64,000 nt of DNA from Azolla pinnata (GCA_037176905.1 JBBBWG010028090.1:23544-87543), one strand, 5' to 3'; shown: positions 35,959 to 46,990, counted from the stretch's first letter. Numbers and translations are program-made. The notes: generated by a model not told the origin, from the letters alone.

Positions 35959-36124
35959 GGTTGAGAAGAGGAGGAGGAGGAGGAGGAATTAGGGTTTTGC
36001 TAGGGTTAGGGTTTTTGGGTCGTCTTCCGAATCTGCATCAGACGGTGGATTCCGACACAGAATCCGAAGATTCAGCCATCGTTCTTCTTCTTCTTCTCCT
36101 CAGCATCCAGATGGTGTACATCTT
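35959..36124. promoter_or_regulatory. Proximal upstream region of the DOG1-ankyrin gene
   Basis: Just upstream of the minus-strand start codon are (GGA)n at 35969-35988 (pyrimidine-rich on the gene strand) and a telo-box-like AACCCTAACCCTAGC at 35998-36013 on the gene strand. These resemble other plant 5' leaders. Beyond 36125 lies the telomere-like array. Confidence 0.45.
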
Positions 36125-36788
36125 GTGTGGGTCTAGGGTTAAGGTTTAGGGTTTAGTGTTTAGGGTTTAGTGTTTAGGGTTAAGGTTTAGGGTTTAGTGT
36201 TTAGGGTTTAGTGTTTAGGCATCTTGTGTGGGTCTAGGGTTAAGGTTTAGGGTTTAGTGTTTAGGGTTAAGGTTTAGGGTTTAGTGTTTAGGGTTAAGGT
36301 TTAGGGTTTAGTGTTTAGNNNNNNNNNNNNNNNNNNNNNNNNNNNNNNNNNNNNNNNNNNNNNNNNNNNNNNNNNNNNNNNNNNNNNNNNNNNNNNNNNN
36401 NNNNNNNNNNNNNNNNNNTAGGGTTAAGGTATATCTTGTGTGGGTTTAGGATTTAGGGTTTAGGGTTAAGGTATATCTTGTGTGGGTTTAGGGTTTAGTG
36501 TTTAGGGTTAAGGTTTAGGGTTAAGGTTTAGGGTTTAGTGTTTAGGGTTAAGTTTTAGGGTTTAGAGTTTAGGTTTAAGGTTTAGGGTTTAGTATTTACG
36601 GTTTAGTGTTTAGGGTTAAGGTTTAAGGTTTAGAGTTTAGGGTTTAGTGTTTCGGGTTAAGGTTTAAGATTTAGAGGTTAGGGTTTATGTTTATGGTTTA
36701 GTGTTTACGGTTTAGTGTTTAGGGTTAAGGTTTAAGGTTTAGGGTTTAGAGTTTAGGGTTTAGGGTTTAGGGTTTAGGGTTTAGGGTC
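36125..36788 (+). repeat. Degenerate telomere-like array (TTTAGGG/TTTAGTG/GTTAAGG)
   Basis: Long tandem runs of TTTAGGG with two common variants, TTTAGTG and GTTAAGG, cover the interval on both sides of an assembly gap. Longer units such as 'catcttgtgtgggtctaggg' recur at 36118, 36219 and, as a variant, 36431 and 36474, so the array also shows a higher-order period. The last 50 bases before 36788 are perfect TTTAGGG. Confidence 0.92.
36319..36418. other. Assembly gap of 100 N
   Basis: Exactly 100 ambiguous bases interrupt the telomere-like array. A round 100 is the usual placeholder for a gap of unknown length, so the true array may be much longer. Synteny across this point depends on scaffolding. 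Confidence 0.98.
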
Positions 36789-37345
36789 AAGAGTCAACCA
36801 GTGGTATCTGAGCCGTGGATCGATGTACACGTAGTGATCAGTAAGTGAAGAAGCATGATAGAGTCACGAAATCGGGCAATCAAATAGTTCTCTGAGCTTT
36901 TTACTGGTCGAATCGGCAGAACCGATTCACGCTCCTCTACAGCCGAAGACCTGGCTTCGACTACGGTTCGGGTTCAGAGTTAGCAAGTGATATCAGAGCG
37001 ATGGATTGATGTACATGTAGCGATTGGTAAGCGAAGAAGCATGATGGAGTCACGAAATTGGGCAATCGAAAAATTCTCAGAGCTTTTTACTGGTCGAATC
37101 GACAGAATTGGTTCACGCTCCTCCGTAGCTGAAGACCTAACTTCGATCAAGGTTTAGGGTCAGAGTCAGTAAGTGGTATCAGATCAAAGCAAGCAATGGA
37201 TCGATGTACACGTAGCGATCAGTAAGTGAAGAGCGTGATGGAGACACGAAATTGGCGATTCAAAGAATTCTCAGAGCTTTTGTTGGTCGAATCAGAACCG
37301 ATTCACGCTCCTTCGCAGCAGAAGCCCTCGCTTCGATCGAATCAA
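36789..37345 (+). repeat. Three tandem units of about 186 bp with a retrotransposon primer-binding motif
   Basis: Units begin at about 36789, 36975 and 37161. Near the start of each is a version of TGGTATCAGAGC (36802 TGGTATCTGAGC, 36988 TGATATCAGAGC, 37174 TGGTATCAGATC), which is the site complementary to the 3' end of initiator tRNA-Met used by many plant LTR retrotransposons. The rest of each unit has 'atcgatgtacacgtag', 'gaagcatgatggagtcacg' and 'actggtcgaatcg'. No LTR, gag or pol was found nearby. The array begins directly at the end of the telomere-like block. Confidence 0.75.
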
Positions 37346-38123
37346 CTCATCCCCGATCCAAGCCCACTCACGATTGCGAATTTCCAAATGCTTTTAACGC
37401 CAAAAATTCCATTGTTTTGGTTTCATTGCTCGATTAGGATTTATCAGGATAGTACAACTGATAATCGACATGCATGTTTGATAGTTAAGCATGTATCCAA
37501 ACCAGCTCGTAAGACGAATATGGATGGTTTCAACCACTCTCTATGATCATGCTCATCAAGTTATACTTTTGTCTCTTACTGAAATTTTCCATTTGCTTGA
37601 TAATCATCTTATGATATTCTCATGATATTTTCATGATTAATTCCCTCAGATTCTGCCTTGTCATTCATTCTACTTCACCTCCTTCCAGAGAGATACTAAA
37701 TACAATATACACTCAATCTGAACTCCACAGCAAATGAACTTTCATAAGAATTGCTAAGGAGAGAAATTCCCAACCCTGTTTAACATACTGTTACAATCAT
37801 GTCAACCCAAAGGTATAGAGTGATAAAAGAAATCAGTTGTGGAAGCTGAAATAGATAAACAATATAATGGTCTGTTCAGGAAAAGTTTTTTTTTTATGCT
37901 AATGGAACAGAAAATGCTTACACATGTGACATGATTATACAATAATGCATGAAGATGCATATAGCCACTGATTCAAATCAGGCCGGTCAAAAAATATTAT
38001 ACAAGCTTCTACAATTGAATGCTTGATTTTTCCTGATAATGATGGTCAATCAAGACAGGATTTACAGTGCTTACTCTTGACACATTTCAGAAAGAAATTT
38101 CTGTCCCGGATCAGAACCAGCTT
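37346..38123. other. Non-coding stretch, no gene recognised
   Basis: No domain is visible in any frame. The right part should be the 3' untranslated region of the DnaJ-like zinc-finger gene, which ends at 38124 on the minus strand. Confidence 0.5.
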
Positions 38124-41100
38124 TCAAATATTGCTCTCTGAAGCGGATAAAGAGCCTCTACCATCACATGCCATGCATTTGCGTGAGCCAGAACAACTTG
38201 CACAGTAATTCCACTTCTTAGCAAGCCTATGAACGAATATAAAGCCCTTCTTATATATGTGAGACATATTTTGGCCTATTTTAAAAAACCCCACGACTTC
38301 TGGAAATGGGGTTGAATCTTGATGATATCTTTTTCTAGCAGACCTCCAAAAACCTTAGAATTTACTACACATGTTTAGAATATTATCTTGTGACCTAGTC
38401 AGATGCAGAAATGCAATTCTTGCAAACCTTAAATTCTATGTGTGTTTGAGTCGCAGTCAACCATTTCAATGCATTTTAGTTTTCATGTTGGATTTTAGAT
38501 AATTACTCAATAATTTTGGAAGGTTTGTTGTCGTAAGCTTTTTAGAGCTATTCAATATCACAAAGTAAGGACGCTTAAACTCATCATCTAAAAAAACAGA
38601 GGGGAAACAGTAAGTTGCACAACACCTTGAAGACCTTACCCTGCAGTATATCGTGTAGCTGCATCTTTTGCATTGGCACGAGCTTTGGCTGCTGCTTCTT
38701 GCGAAAGAGCCTTAAGCTGAAACCCCTCACCATTACAAGAAGAACACAAACCTGAACCATCACATGCCTCACATTGCACCTGACAATAACTCCAGAGTCA
38801 AGGAGAAATATAAGACATTTATCAGATCTTTAAACTTGCCGGTGGAAAATATATAGTAAAAAGCAGCACATTCCAACACAAAATAAAAAAGTTGCAGCAT
38901 TTTCTCATAATTTTGATTGGTACTTACAAGTTATGCCCAACAACTTAATGCCTTTACCACAATCTCCTATTATTTATTTTCTAAAGTCGCACAGTCCCTC
39001 CTTCTAATTACACCACTTTGCATAGTGAGGAGAAAAAATCTGAAGACAAATTTGTCCCCAAAACATTAAATAATCATGGCCATTGGAAATAAATTTGAAA
39101 TATGATACTTGTGAGTATAAGTGGTTACTATGCAATGTGAAATCGTTTTCTTTATTACCTTTTTGGGTGCAGAAGAAGCTGATGATGTATCAGAGTTCAA
39201 GCGCTGCAATCCAACCAGAGAAGCACCTATCACAGCAATAGCCACTGCTGCACCCACTGCTTCCGATGGCAATGCCTTCGACGGATGGTATCGAGCTGGT
39301 GCATGCTTCTTGTCAAGCCTCCCAACTCCCAGTTGAGGCTCATTCACATCATAGTGGCATTTCTTGCTCCATGTACATGTTCTGCACAATATAATAGAAT
39401 TGCAGGATCGTGCCCTGAAAAACACAAAAGGCCAAGAAAATACTTATCAAGTTTAATTTCTTTCTCCTTTCTGGAAATATTACACAGAAACCATATGAAA
39501 ACTTCAATCTTTCTTTCTTTCTCCAAACAGCCCCAAAGCTGCCACTTCTCCGCATGCCTTGTGTTAAACGCATGAATAAAAGAATAATATGACGTGCACA
39601 CGATATCAAGTAACTGTTCAAGCAGAGTTGTGTACCACGCAGACAAGACAAGAGCCAAAACAGAAGACTGGACGCACTATCACCTAGTGCTACAAGTATA
39701 AGTAGCTCAGAGCAAGTTAGTAAGTGACAAAAGACAGGCAGTAGGAGCAGTAATAGTAGCCTTATTACCATTGCAGAGTAGAGTGCTAGAATGGAGGTAA
39801 CAGACGGCACCAGGCAGAACCCATGCCTAGAACTAGGCTAGGTCTAGGTGTTAGCTACAGAAAATCATCATACTATAAAACTACTTGAAATATGCCCCCT
39901 CATACACGAGGCAGATATTGCAATGTCCTATTTTCACAATGCTATGGTCAAATGATGTGCCCACATAATCATCCCTCTTGTAAACAATTTGTGTGCAACA
40001 GAGAGAGAGCGAGAGACATGTGTCAAAAAAAACTTACATTTTTCTCCTTTCTTCCATAAATTAAGATTCATCATTAGTAATACAATGCCAAAATTACATG
40101 CTGAAGAGGGTCAAGATCGTGGAAAAAATCTAGACGGTTTGTTACTCAATATTTGGAGCAGCCCATCCACCCTTAAAACTTCAATCTCTGCGAGGAACCT
40201 CTCCATTCCTAATGGCGGGAAAAATCCACTTTGGGTGAGCATAATTCCAGACCAAAGTTAAAATATCCCCTGAAAAGACTTGAGTGCCTCTCCATGCCCT
40301 TAGCACCTCCATCCTTCTCGACAGTATTCTATCCGGTTCCCCTCAGTGTAAATCGTACTGCCCCCTGTATTTCTGTTTTCCTTTTCTGTTGCATCTCTTT
40401 GATGCTCTGTCTTATCCCAAAGGCAGGAATAAGGACACACCCCTCCTTAATCACTTTAGTGCAGTTTCAGACGCATAAGTATGTGACATCTCAAGGATAG
40501 AGTTTGATTAGATTAGCACGGATATAAGTGACTGTCTAATTGATTCAGCATCACTTATAATGGGACTGATGGATGAACATTTGGGAAATATCTACCATAT
40601 TATGTGCAGTTAAGCAGGAGAAGCGAACTCAGTTGCGAAGGTAAAAAAAAAAAGGTCTTTTAACATCATGATCATGCGAGAATTAGTTCAGATAGACAGG
40701 TCTCCTTTCTTCACCTCTCCTATATCTCGAACCTTTCACCTCTTACAATCTGCATCCACCTTAACTGTGAAAGGACATGAGATGGTCATCGATTTCAATC
40801 ACTTTAACAGAATGACTTGCTTGGCTCTGTGAATACGTTGGGATCATTCATCTCCTGATTTTGGCTCGGAGGCATATCACACAATGGCCTCTGGCCTCAA
40901 CTCCTACTGTAGCTTCTTAGATATGATAACACAGCAGTTCCTTGCCATGTCTTAGTTCTTTCTTTCTAGCATTGAATTTTTATACAATGCATTTGCAAAG
41001 AGTAACAAATGCAGCAGCCACCAAAACAAAGTCAACACAACAAGCATTTCTTACACAAATTCAAGAAAATGGAGGATAAACTTACTTTTTTAGCTTTGGA

Positions 41101-41813
41101 AATATCTGCCAAACAGCCAGAAAAACCAAAACAGTTTTCTAGTAAGGGTATGTGTGTTACTTCGAGGATGGCATTACTAATTTGCAGGAACTAAATATAT
41201 ACCTTGACGTAAGCTTTTCGAGCAGGTGCACTCCTCCATAGCTCGTCTCTACTAAGGTCTGAAGTGAGCTTGGCTGTGAATGAATTACACCATTTCATTG
41301 TTCAAAAGACAGAATCACAAATGCTTCAACTCATCACGCTTCGACTGCATGCTCGGAAAGGAATCAGATATAAGTACAAAAATGAGGAGCGACATTTCTC
41401 ATGCATCATACAAACCATGCAAACATGAAGAGGAAAAACATGAACCAAGAAAAATAAGTTACAAACAAGCATGAGGCGTGAATTGTGCGCGACTTCCGAT
41501 GACTTCGGTGTGGTAAAAGGAAGAAGAAGCATGAGGTCTATGAAATCAATGGATTCACGCCGATCGGAACGAGGACGTGTTACAAAGAGCTGTGAGGCCT
41601 GAACTTAACAACTACAATAGAATTCGCGCAGTTCAAAACAAGGGTGAGTACGGAAGGAAGATCGGATCAGGCAGACTCACCCATCTCTCTCTCTCTCTCT
41701 CTCTCTGCCTCGCGATGTCTTCTCTGTGCAGGAGTAAGCTTACCTCGTGACTGAAGGCCAGCGGCTATGGCCATCGACGAGCTCCCGAAGCTGCCTGATG
41801 CGGCAATGGACAT
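38124..41813 (-). CDS. Plastid-type DnaJ-like cysteine-rich zinc-finger protein
   Basis: Six minus-strand exons join in phase: 41813-41744, 41273-41203, 41105-41086 (20 nt microexon), 39414-39159, 38779-38640 and 38226-38124 (TGA), giving 219 residues. The N-terminus is Ser/Ala-rich without acidic residues (MSIAASGSFGSSSMAIAAG), as in chloroplast transit peptides. A hydrophobic segment (AVGAAVAIAVIGASLVGL) could cross the membrane. The C-terminal third has four DnaJ-type zinc motifs in two pairs: CEACDGSG with CSSCNGEG, and CASCSGSR with CMACDGRG. Between them is ATRYTAGLAKKWNY, conserved in plant DnaJ-related zinc-finger proteins that lack the J domain. Such proteins act in thylakoid biogenesis or as chaperone helpers; the exact role here is inferred only. 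A downstream ATG (41774) is the alternative start. Intron 3 is 1.7 kb. Confidence 0.85.
41681..41706 (+). repeat. (CT)n microsatellite in intron 1 of the zinc-finger gene
   Basis: An uninterrupted run of about thirteen CT dinucleotides lies in the first intron, about 40 bases from exon 1. It is a length-variable marker candidate. No function is implied. Confidence 0.9.
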
Positions 41814-43407
41814 CGTGATCGCCTTTCAGAAACACTTGTGTTTCTTCTTTCGGTCTTGGACTCTTGGACAAGAAGAAAAGAAAGAAGAAGAAGAGGAAGA
41901 GGAAGAAGAGGAAGAAGAAGAGGAATACATGGTTCTACTGATACATTTGTTTTTTGTACGACGATTGATGAAGATGCTCGACACATGTTTTATCTCTTAG
42001 ATATGTCTTCTGTGTGATGATGATCGATGAAAGAAGTTCGGCACAAGTTTATCTCTTACATGTGTCGTTTGTGTGATGATTGAAGGAAGATGCTTGACAC
42101 GGGTTTATTTGCTGCTGAAGTACATGGATAACTGTATTTCGATTGTGGGGGGTCATTGATTGGAAATGTTTTGTCACGTTTTCGATGGGTTTTTTCGTTG
42201 AAAATGATCAAGCTTTATGAGCCCGAGCATAGAAGGTTGTGTTTGATTACCTGAGGTACTTGGGTGTGTGATATAGTTGGAGTTTGAGAAATGGTTTTCT
42301 ATTTGATGGGCTTTCCGGAGTATATCTCAATATATATGTAAAATAAAAGGAATGTTGGTTAAGCGATTTTCGCAATTATGCTTTATGGGAACTTGGTCTC
42401 TAAATGAATACAATTTATGTCATTGTGTATTGCAGCACCTTAGAGGGTTTGATTATTTGAGATACTTGGGTATGTGGTGGCTTTTCGAAGTATGTAAAAT
42501 TGAATGAAATTTGATTTGACAATTTTCGCAATTATATTCTTTGGGAATTTTAACCTTTGATTATCTAGATTTAAATCATTTTGTATTGCATCACCTAAAG
42601 GTTGACCTAGTCATATCACTACTACTTCTAAAGTAATTTTGATAACAAAGTTTTTTTATATTGTCAAGTTATTTTAATATAAACATACCTTTACTAAAAA
42701 AGAAAAGAAGAAGAAGAAACCATGGCCCAAGAAACATAGCACAAATGTGTAGAATCAATCAATCATGCACAATGATAAGAATGTGTAATAAGAGAATGGT
42801 TTGACATGGGCTAAGAGGATCGATTGTTGAAGAGTAACATGCATCTACTACATACTGATCAGCCGAGATTCTTTTGAAATCGGTGGTAGGTCAGTTTTGT
42901 GTAGATCATAAGCTTGCGGGTGTTTCAGATTTATACTAGGTCAAGCTCTTTTCGTAGATGGCAAAAGGCTTAAAAGACGAAAAAACTGCAGAAGGAAGTT
43001 TCTACAGATTGTAAAAGCTAACTGATCGATCCCAAACGATTTATTTCCACGAGTCAAAATAAGGTCATTAAAAGGATGGACGAGGTCCCATGCCTCGAGC
43101 CCGGACAGTATCATCGAGCTTTAAAAACTCGGTCTTGTAAAGTATGACAGGGTCATCGAAAGAGAGCTAGCTGACTATTCGATCGAGACAAGCTTCGACA
43201 TCGGAGGGGATTTTGAAGGCAGTTGACAGGAAGGGCATATGGGTTGCTTACGATCACGTTCCCGAGCGAAATCGTTCACGTGGACATACATACACGACGA
43301 TAAATGTCATATGTCAAGGATCGAGTAATTGTTCTCGAAACAGCTGCGAAATTACCAGCTGTTTCATGATTGTAACCATTTTAGTGCCCGTTTATAACTA
43401 GCGACAT

Positions 43408-43634
43408 TATCCATTAATTAATAACTAATGACTAATTACAAACTGCGTTAATACATTAATTAATCTGATGTTAATTGAGCTGGCAATTAATTGATTTGGT
43501 GTTAATTAAGCGAGCGTCGATGTTGTATACATTAATTAATAACTAATGACTAATTACAAACTGCATTAATACATTAATTAATCTGATGTTAATTGAGCCG
43601 GCAATTAATTGATTTGGTGTTAATTAAGCGAGCG
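43408..43634 (+). repeat. Two-copy tandem repeat of about 118 bp, AT-rich
   Basis: The block from 'cattaattaataactaatg' through 'ctgatgttaattgagc' to 'gtgttaattaagcgagcgtc' occurs at about 43411-43519 and again at about 43530-43637, with two or three base changes. Many TTAATTAA palindromes lie within it. Confidence 0.9.
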
Positions 43635-44529
43635 TCGAGTTTAAAAACCGGGCGTTAATTTGTAATTTCTAGTTTTTAGCCGGCCTCAAAATATAGTTTT
43701 ATAATTTTTTGTGAGGCAAAATTATTTGGATAATTTTCCCTTCAAAATTAATTTCCTTTTACCCGCTTTACTTTTATTTATAAAGCGAAAACAGAAATCG
43801 CTCGCCCGTCGTCGGATCGGCCGCCGATCGGACGGACGGAAGGGGGGGTGGGGCTTTAATTGTTTTTGTTTTTAAAAAAAATACGCGTGCGCATTCAATG
43901 GGACCAAAAGTCAACGGAGAATGGCGGGAAAAAGAAAGAACTTTTAATGGAGCCAAAAAAAAAGGGCGGGGAATTTGGAAGGTTTATTGTTTATTGTTTT
44001 CTTTCTGGTCTTCGGATTTTTAATTTTTGTTTTTTGAAAAAAACATTTTCTTGCGCGCGGTATGAATTGAAAGGCACATGTGCACCATCCTCCATCAGTA
44101 AATGCCGGAGCATTTAATGCGGCCCGGAAATAAAAAAAAACAGCAACAATGAACAAAACGCAAAACACAACTCGAAGAATTTACATTTTGAGGCCTGCAA
44201 AAAAAACCAAAAACGAAAGGGGAAAAAAAAAACAATTAGAAAAACGATCAGAACAGCGCCCGATTGATTTGATTTGATCGAGAAAAATAAAGAGGAAGTT
44301 TGGTGGGAAAATAAAGAGGGAGAAAAAACAAAAAACAAAAAAAATCGCGGGGAGGGGAAAATAAAAAAGGGTATTAAAAAAGAAGAAGAGGGAGCTTCTT
44401 TCTGGGAAGAAGAGCTCCAAAAGCTTTCCCCATAAATAAAAGCCCGTCGTTCATTTTTTCTGTCGCTCGGGGTTTTTCTCTGCGCAAGAAGCTTTGCAAG
44501 CAAAAAAGCCGCCGATCGATCGCTCCTTC

Positions 44530-44900
44530 CTTCGTTCGTTCGATCTCTGCGCAAAGCTTCCAGGAAGCCGTCGATCGATCGATCGTTCGTTCGTTCGCTC
44601 GATCGATCGATCTCTGCGCAAAGCTTCCACCCAGCAAGCCGTCGATCGCTCGCTCGCTCGCTCGTTCGTTCGGTCGTTCGATCGCTGCGCAAAGCTTCCG
44701 GCGAGCCGTCGATCGACCGATAGATCGCTCGCTCGCTCGCTCGTTCGTTGGGGTTCGGTTCGTTCGATCTCTGCGCAAAGCTTCCAGAAAGCAAGCCGTC
44801 GATCGATCGATCGCTGGTTCGTTCGATCTCTGCGCAAGGCGTCCAGCAAACCGTCCGTCGATCATCGATTTGGCTCGCTGGTTCGATCTCTGCGCGCGCG
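44530..44900 (+). repeat. Minisatellite of about 65-80 bp units in the LTPG upstream region
   Basis: Six copies of 'gatctctgcgcaaagcttcc' (positions about 44541, 44610, 44682, 44767, 44827, 44887, the last ones decayed) are separated by variable runs of GATC, GCTC and GTTC tetramers. It ends about 150 bases before the LTPG start codon. Frames on both strands read as Arg/Ser or Asp/Arg repeats and are not genes. Confidence 0.88.
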
Positions 44901-45050
44901 CGCGCAAGCAAGCAAGCAAAGCTTCCATCAGGCCCCAGCAGCAGCATCAGCAGCATCAGCAGCATCAGCAGTAGCAGCATCAGCAGCAGCAGCAGCAGCG
45001 GCGGCGGCGGCAAGAAGAAGAAGAAGAAGAAGAAGGAAGAGCAGCGGGCG

Positions 45051-45870
45051 ATGGTGATGGCGATGGCGATGAAGCTGCAGCTGCTTCTGCTTGCGATGCT
45101 GCTGCAGCTGCAGAGCTCGTCGGCGATGGCGATGGCGGCGTCGGACACGAGCGGGTGCGAGGCGCTGATCACGACGCTGGTGCCGTGCCTGTCGTACGTG
45201 CAGGGGCAGGGCGGCGCGGTGCCGTCGCGCGACTGCTGCGCCCGCGTGCTCCCCATCCACCAGCGGCAGCCGCAGTGCCTGTGCGAGCTCATCCTGGCGG
45301 CGTCGCAGCACAACCCGCAGCTGCCGGCGCTCAACGTCTCGCTCGCGCTCGCGCTCGGCCCCGCCTGCAACATCGCCACGCGCCCCAGCCTGTGTCCGGG
45401 TCAGTAAGCCCTAACCCTAACCCTAACCCTAACCCTAACCCTAACCCTAACCCTAACCCTAACCCTAACCCTAACCCTAAACTCTAAACCCTAACCCTAA
45501 CCCTAACCCTAACCCTAACTTCCTCTTGCCTTTTGTTTTGTTTTCTTTGTTGTCTCTTCCAGAGCTCCTCGGCCTCGCCCCTGGCTCCCCCGACGCCAAG
45601 ATCTTCCCCGCCGCTCCCTCTTCGCCTTCATCTTCCGCCCATGGCCTCCCGACCTCCTCCTCCTCCTCCTCCTCCTCCTCCTCCTCCTCTGCGTCTGCTT
45701 CGTCTTCCTCCGACCACACTCCGGCATCTGCTGCTGCCACCAAGCTCGCTGCCGATTCCACCCCTTCCTCCGCCGCCGCCGCCGCCGCGCCTTCCTTCTC
45801 CTCCTCCGCCATCGCTGCCGCCTGCTGCTTGCTCCTCCTGCCCTTCGCCCGCCTCTTCCCTGGCTTCTGA
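45051..45870 (+). CDS. GPI-anchored non-specific lipid-transfer protein (LTPG)
   Basis: Two exons (45051-45399 and 45563-45870, phase 1) encode 218 residues. LTPGs carry lipids at the outer face of the plasma membrane and in cuticle formation. A signal peptide covers about residues 1-29 (KLQLLLLAMLLQL). The eight-cysteine motif is complete: Cys 36, 46, 62-63 (adjacent pair), 76 and 78 (CLC), 106 and 115. Exon 2 starts ELLGLAPGSPDA and continues with a long Ser/Ala/Pro linker, then a C-terminal hydrophobic stretch (AIAAACCLLLLPFARLF) that looks like a GPI-attachment signal. The donor GTCAGT and acceptor TTCCAG flank an intron made mostly of telomere-like repeat. Without splicing, translation stops at TAA 45405, which removes the linker and anchor. 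Exon 1 is very GC-rich. ATGs at 45057 and 45063 are alternative starts. Confidence 0.92.
45406..45520 (-). repeat. Telomere-like (CCCTAA)n array inside the LTPG intron
   Basis: About seventeen six-base CCCTAA units, interrupted once by 'actctaaac' at 45480, fill 115 of the 163 intron bases. The unit is the six-base form TTAGGG, not the seven-base plant form. The array starts six bases after the donor GT. Confidence 0.95.
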
Positions 45871-46704
45871 CGCTGGCTTCTTCGCTGCTGCTCCATCTCT
45901 TGCCCCGGTCTACGCAGGGACCAGCGCTAAAAACCCTAACACCATAAACCTATCTCTCTTGTCTTTCGTTTTTCCTTTTTCTTTTGGGGTTCTACATCAG
46001 TATCATCTCCGATGGGGCCGCCCAAAAGCCTGCTTGCTTCATCGCCTCGATCTTCCCCATGCTTCAAGCTCCTTCCACCATTCCGTGTGCGCGCGCTTTT
46101 GTGTAGATGATGCTCGTCTGTTTGCCGAGCTCTATCATCTATGCCATGGCTTCTGTGGCCGAACGAAGCTTGGGGAATCACAATCGCGGTCTTCCTCCTT
46201 CCTCCACCTTCTCTGACATGCTTCTGGATTCAGCCCCCTGCCATCATCATCATCATCATTATGATCATTACGATTGATCGACACAATACAGTTCTCTGCT
46301 AATTAGCTCTTACGATTCTCTGTGCACGACCCATTGCGTCCAAATCCGTGTTCTCGGGCTATAGCTATGTCGATTACACTGTTTTTCCATTCGCACTGTT
46401 GACTCAACTGTCGTAATCGCCTGTCGCCGTCAGTGATGCATTTGGAACCAAAGGAGAAGACGAGCGCGTGTTTCGATTAATTGCTGCAAGCCAGAGATCG
46501 GTCTTTCTTTAAACGGCTATGTCAGGAAGCGGGCCGCGGCGGGTCAATTCCTGCAGCTTTTTACACCCTTCATTCTGCGCATATGTATGCATTGAATATC
46601 CAAGAAACCCTAAAAATAGCCATAGCTTTTGAATTAAAAACCCTAAAAGCAAACCATAGCTGTCGGTTCCACCACAGTGGGCAGACGATATAACGTCCAG
46701 GAAC
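45871..46704. other. Downstream region of the LTPG gene
   Basis: Probably the 3' UTR and intergenic DNA. A frame at 45533-46216 is a shifted reading of LTPG exon 2 running on, and is rejected. AAACCCTAA-type telo-boxes lie at 45930, 46602 and 46638. No gene recognised. Confidence 0.5.
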
Positions 46705-46990
46705 CTAGGGTTTGGAAGTCAAGCTTGGAGCAGCTATGGGGAGCACTTAAGGTTTGGAAATCGAGCTTGAAGCTGCTACGGGGGAGGACTTAGGGCTGGA
46801 AATCGAGCTTGAATTAGCTATGGGGAGCAATTCGAGTTGGGAATCGAGCTTGAATTAGTAGCTATGGGAGGCAATTCGAGTTGGGAATCGAGCTTGAATT
46901 CGCTATGAAGAGCACTTAGGGTTTGGAAATCGGGCTCCAATAAGCTATGAAGAGCGTATAGGGTTGAAAATCGAGCTCGAATAAGCTATA
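46705..46990 (+). repeat. Tandem array, about six units of 45 bp
   Basis: Units contain 'gggtttggaaatcgagcttg' followed by 'aattagctatggggagcac'. Units start at about 46705, 46750, 46793, 46835, 46880, 46918 and 46961, with increasing divergence at the end. No coding meaning is seen. Confidence 0.88.

Larger units (their letters stand above)
41814..45050. other. Non-coding stretch between divergent genes
   Basis: The zinc-finger gene reads left and the LTPG gene reads right, so both promoters lie here. No further gene is recognised. Local repeats: three units of about 58 bp at 41950-42115 ('gatgattgatgaagatgct', 'gacacatgtttatctctta'); a diverged pair of about 190 bp at 42240-42420 and 42450-42610 ('ttttcgcaattat'); a 118 bp tandem duplication at 43408-43634; and dispersed repeat copy 3 at 43630-43720. 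The minus-strand frame at 44114-45379 is made of repeats and is rejected. Confidence 0.55.

Noticed and set aside
43774-44168. Short frames next to the LTPG upstream region
   Set aside because: Lys/Phe-rich, no domain, and built on A and T homopolymers.
44114-45379. 421-residue open frame on the minus strand opposite the LTPG gene
   Set aside because: It is antisense to a well-supported LTPG exon and to the tetramer minisatellite; its Arg/Asp/Glu repeats come from GATC runs.
45477-46216. Frames on both strands over LTPG exon 2 (Pro-rich plus strand, Glu/Ala-rich minus strand)
   Set aside because: They are shifted or antisense readings of the Ser/Ala/Pro linker. The correct frame follows from the eight-cysteine exon through a phase-1 splice.
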